Source: UBA12078 sp964573565
GTDB lineage: Bacteria; Patescibacteriota; Dojkabacteria; SC72
Length of the DNA: 23,972 nucleotides
Direction: 5' to 3'
Assembly: GCA_964573565.1 (NCBI GenBank)
Contig: CAZNJV010000005.1
Coordinates: 1 to 23,972, forward strand
Shown: piece after piece, positions 22,403 to 23,972 of the stretch
How the letters are laid out: each line of letters opens with the position of its first letter
Numbering within the stretch: the stretch's first letter is position 1
Position numbers and translations under genes: made by a program
The notes under the pieces: generated by a model
What the model was told of the DNA's origin: nothing
Database searches by the model: none
The model's input: the letters and a program-made list of their open reading frames with translations, nothing else

Positions 22403-23434
22403 TCATCTATTTAATTCCTCAATCAGGCGTTGGTAGTACCTAAGATTGTGAATTGTCGCCAATGTCATACCGGTTGCTTCCCCAGCCTTCAGCATCTGAT
22501 GCACATATGCTCTGCTATGATTTTTGCAGGTATAGCAATCACATTGGGAATCAATTGGTCTCTGATCATTTGCATACTCTTGGTTATTAATCCTCAAAAC
22601 CTCTCCTTCAATATCAGAAGAGTACAACGTACCATGCCTTGCATTCCTCGTAACTAAAACTGTATCAAATACCGTATATCCAATCTTAGCAGCTCTACGA
22701 ATATCTTCTGGTTTCCCCACTCCCATTGCATATTTGAATTTGTCCTTTGGGGTATTTTCTACAACTGCAGTCATTTCATCTAATACTAACTGTCCATCAG
22801 CATCAACTACAAATCCTCCGAAATTGTATCCATCAAATCCAATTTCAGTTAAAGCTTTGGCACATTTCTCTCTTAAATCAGGGAAATTTGCACCCTGTAC
22901 TACACAGCTTAACAATTTCCCGGTCTTTGCAGTTCCTCCATATACATTTTCGAAATGATCCTTGCACCTCTTTGCCCAGGCGATTGTTCTTTCTACAGAA
23001 AGTTCAGCCTCTTCCCTCGTTAAATCTGTCTTTCTGCAATCATCCAAGGTTACCAGGATATCGGAACCAATAGCGATCTGGGTATCTATGGAACTCTCTG
23101 GAGTGAGTTCATACACATCCCCTGTCCAAGGAGATTTAAATGTTGCACCATTTTCATGTACTTTCCCATTCCATTTTTTTGAATGGATTAGAGAAAATAC
23201 TTGAAAGCCACCAGAATCAGTAAGAACAATTCCATCCCAATTCATAAATTTCTTTATACCACCCAACTCCTTCAGTCTTTCGGGACCAGGAGACATTAAC
23301 AAATGTAAAGTATTTGTAACAATGGCTTCTGTTCCAGTTGCTTTTAATTGCTCGGTAGTTAAGAATCTAACTGCACCTCTTGTGGCATCGGGCATAAATA
23401 TATGTTTTTTACCAAAGTCTTCTAATGTAATCAT
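22403..23434 (-). CDS. tgt: tRNA-guanine transglycosylase
   Basis: The 343-residue enzyme swaps G34 of tRNAs with GUN anticodons for the queuosine precursor. Visible sites: VTNTLHLLMSPG (39-50), LTDSGGFQVFSL with Asp73, LDDC with Asp131, VVQG with Gln180, FGG near 206, the nucleophile segment FDTVLVTRNARHGTL (Asp257) and the zinc site CDCYTC with His329 (C-x-C-x2-C-x25-H). The chain is shorter than the usual 370-390 residues. VQGG reads VQGAN, GLAVGE reads GFVVDA, and PTR at the nucleophile reads VTR. Specificity may therefore differ from E. coli Tgt. Its ATG overlaps the queA stop (ATGA), so both steps of the queuosine pathway are coupled. Confidence 0.93.
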   Translation of the reverse strand: MITLEDFGKKHIFMPDATRGAVRFLTTEQLKATGTEAIVTNTLHLLMSPGPERLKELGGIKKFMNWDGIVLTDSGGFQVFSLIHSKKWNGKVHENGATFKSPWTGDVYELTPESSIDTQIAIGSDILVTLDDCRKTDLTREEAELSVERTIAWAKRCKDHFENVYGGTAKTGKLLSCVVQGANFPDLREKCAKALTEIGFDGYNFGGFVVDADGQLVLDEMTAVVENTPKDKFKYAMGVGKPEDIRRAAKIGYTVFDTVLVTRNARHGTLYSSDIEGEVLRINNQEYANDQRPIDSQCDCYTCKNHSRAYVHQMLKAGEATGMTLATIHNLRYYQRLIEELNR

Positions 23435-23972
23435 AGTATTAGCATGCTATCTCCATAACTTAAGAATTTGTAATCTTTCTCCAAAGCTTCGTTGTATGCT
23501 TTTTTAATTAGATCTTTCCCTGCAAATGATGAAACCAAAAGAATCAGGCTCGAATCCGGTGTATGGAAGTTGGTAATTAGATGATCTACACATTTCCATG
23601 TATAGCCAGGATAGATATATAATTGGGTATCACCGGAATAGCTGTGTACAAGACCATTCTCATCACTTACACTCTCCAAAGTTCTAGCCACAGTTGTACC
23701 AAAGGCCCAAATCTTTTTACCTTTTCGTTTAGCTTCATTAACAATGTTCGCCGTTTCTTCAGATACATTTATCTCTTCCGTATGAATCTCATGTTCTTCG
23801 ATATTCTCCTCCCTAATTGGTGCGAATGTCCCCCAGCCTACTTTTAGCTCTGTCTTAGCGATTCTAACGCCTTTTTCCTCTATTTGGGCCAGTATTTCGT
23901 CTGTGAGGTTCAAACTCGCTGTAGGAGCCGCTACGGACCCTAGAATACGTGCAAAAATAGTGTTGTAACGTA
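23431..23972 (-). CDS. queA: S-adenosylmethionine:tRNA ribosyltransferase-isomerase, C-terminal part
   Basis: The frame stays open to the window edge, so this is a gene cut off at its 5' end and not one starting at the internal TTG (23911-23913). The upstream codons give ARILGSVAAPTASLNLTDE, the QueA signature (GSVAAPTAGLHFT). WKCVDHLITNFHTPDSSLIL, LVSSFAGKDLIKKAY and the closing FLSYGDSMLIL also match. The enzyme converts the preQ1 base in tRNA to epoxyqueuosine using S-adenosylmethionine. About half of the usual 340 residues is present. Its TGA overlaps the tgt ATG, putting base insertion and the following step in one operon. Confidence 0.95.
   Translation of the reverse strand, partial: RYNTIFARILGSVAAPTASLNLTDEILAQIEEKGVRIAKTELKVGWGTFAPIREENIEEHEIHTEEINVSEETANIVNEAKRKGKKIWAFGTTVARTLESVSDENGLVHSYSGDTQLYIYPGYTWKCVDHLITNFHTPDSSLILLVSSFAGKDLIKKAYNEALEKDYKFLSYGDSMLIL

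Noticed and set aside
17088..23433. UGA recoded as Gly (as in SR1/Gracilibacteria) because stops are nearly all TAA or TAG.
   Set aside because: No conserved frame contains an internal UGA over more than 20 kb, and the two UGA stops fall at classic ATGA overlaps. In a code-25 genome many internal UGA codons would be expected.
23431..23913. queA as a complete 160-residue gene starting at TTG 23911-23913.
   Set aside because: The same frame continues to the window edge through a clear QueA signature (GSVAAPTA), so the start lies outside the window.

Overview
The window is AT-rich bacterial DNA with tightly packed genes. It suggests a Patescibacteria/CPR-type organism, something like Dojkabacteria or Microgenomates. 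The support is inferential: small compact genes, several overlapping gene ends, divergent housekeeping enzymes, a dimeric-type glycyl-tRNA synthetase, a huge GLUG-repeat surface protein, a NYN-domain protein and few Shine-Dalgarno sites. The standard code fits, because the conserved frames have no in-frame UGA. UGA serves as a stop only in two ATGA start/stop overlaps.

Layout. 1-2166: 3' end of an inositol-monophosphatase-family gene (+), facing a serS / 2H-phosphoesterase pair (-). 2317-3324: a DHH phosphoesterase (NrnA-like, +). 3296-5247 (-): two ABC-2-type permeases preceded by a small unrecognised gene. 5346-5590: a long rod-like inverted repeat (candidate structured RNA), tRNA-Thr(GGU) and a strong hairpin. 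5591-7147: lysS (-). 7206-13115: a 1969-residue GLUG-repeat surface protein (-) with three large repeat blocks. 13236-14519: glycyl-tRNA synthetase (+). 14505-16390: two different GreA-type factors on either side of trmD and tRNA-Glu(CUC). 16387-19265 (-): a CAP-domain secreted protein, a polytopic membrane protein and an archaeal-type UMP kinase. 19391-19660: HU (-). 20045-21571: RNase Y (-). 21822-22319: NYN-domain protein (+). 22403-23972 (-): queA (cut by the window edge) and tgt.

Functionally this is mostly translation and RNA metabolism: three aminoacyl-tRNA synthetases, two tRNAs, three tRNA-modification genes, two transcript-cleavage factors, and RNase Y, NYN, DHH and 2H enzymes. Set among these are cell-surface genes: the GLUG protein, the CAP protein and the permeases. 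I see no insertion sequence, phage, CRISPR array or clear horizontally acquired island.

The least explained items are the structured element at 5346-5442, the apparent promoter-to-ATG abutment at several genes (leaderless mRNAs), the giant GLUG protein with its membrane-embedded C-terminal half, and the co-existing GreA paralogues. No search could be run. Product names rest on motifs read by eye from the translations.
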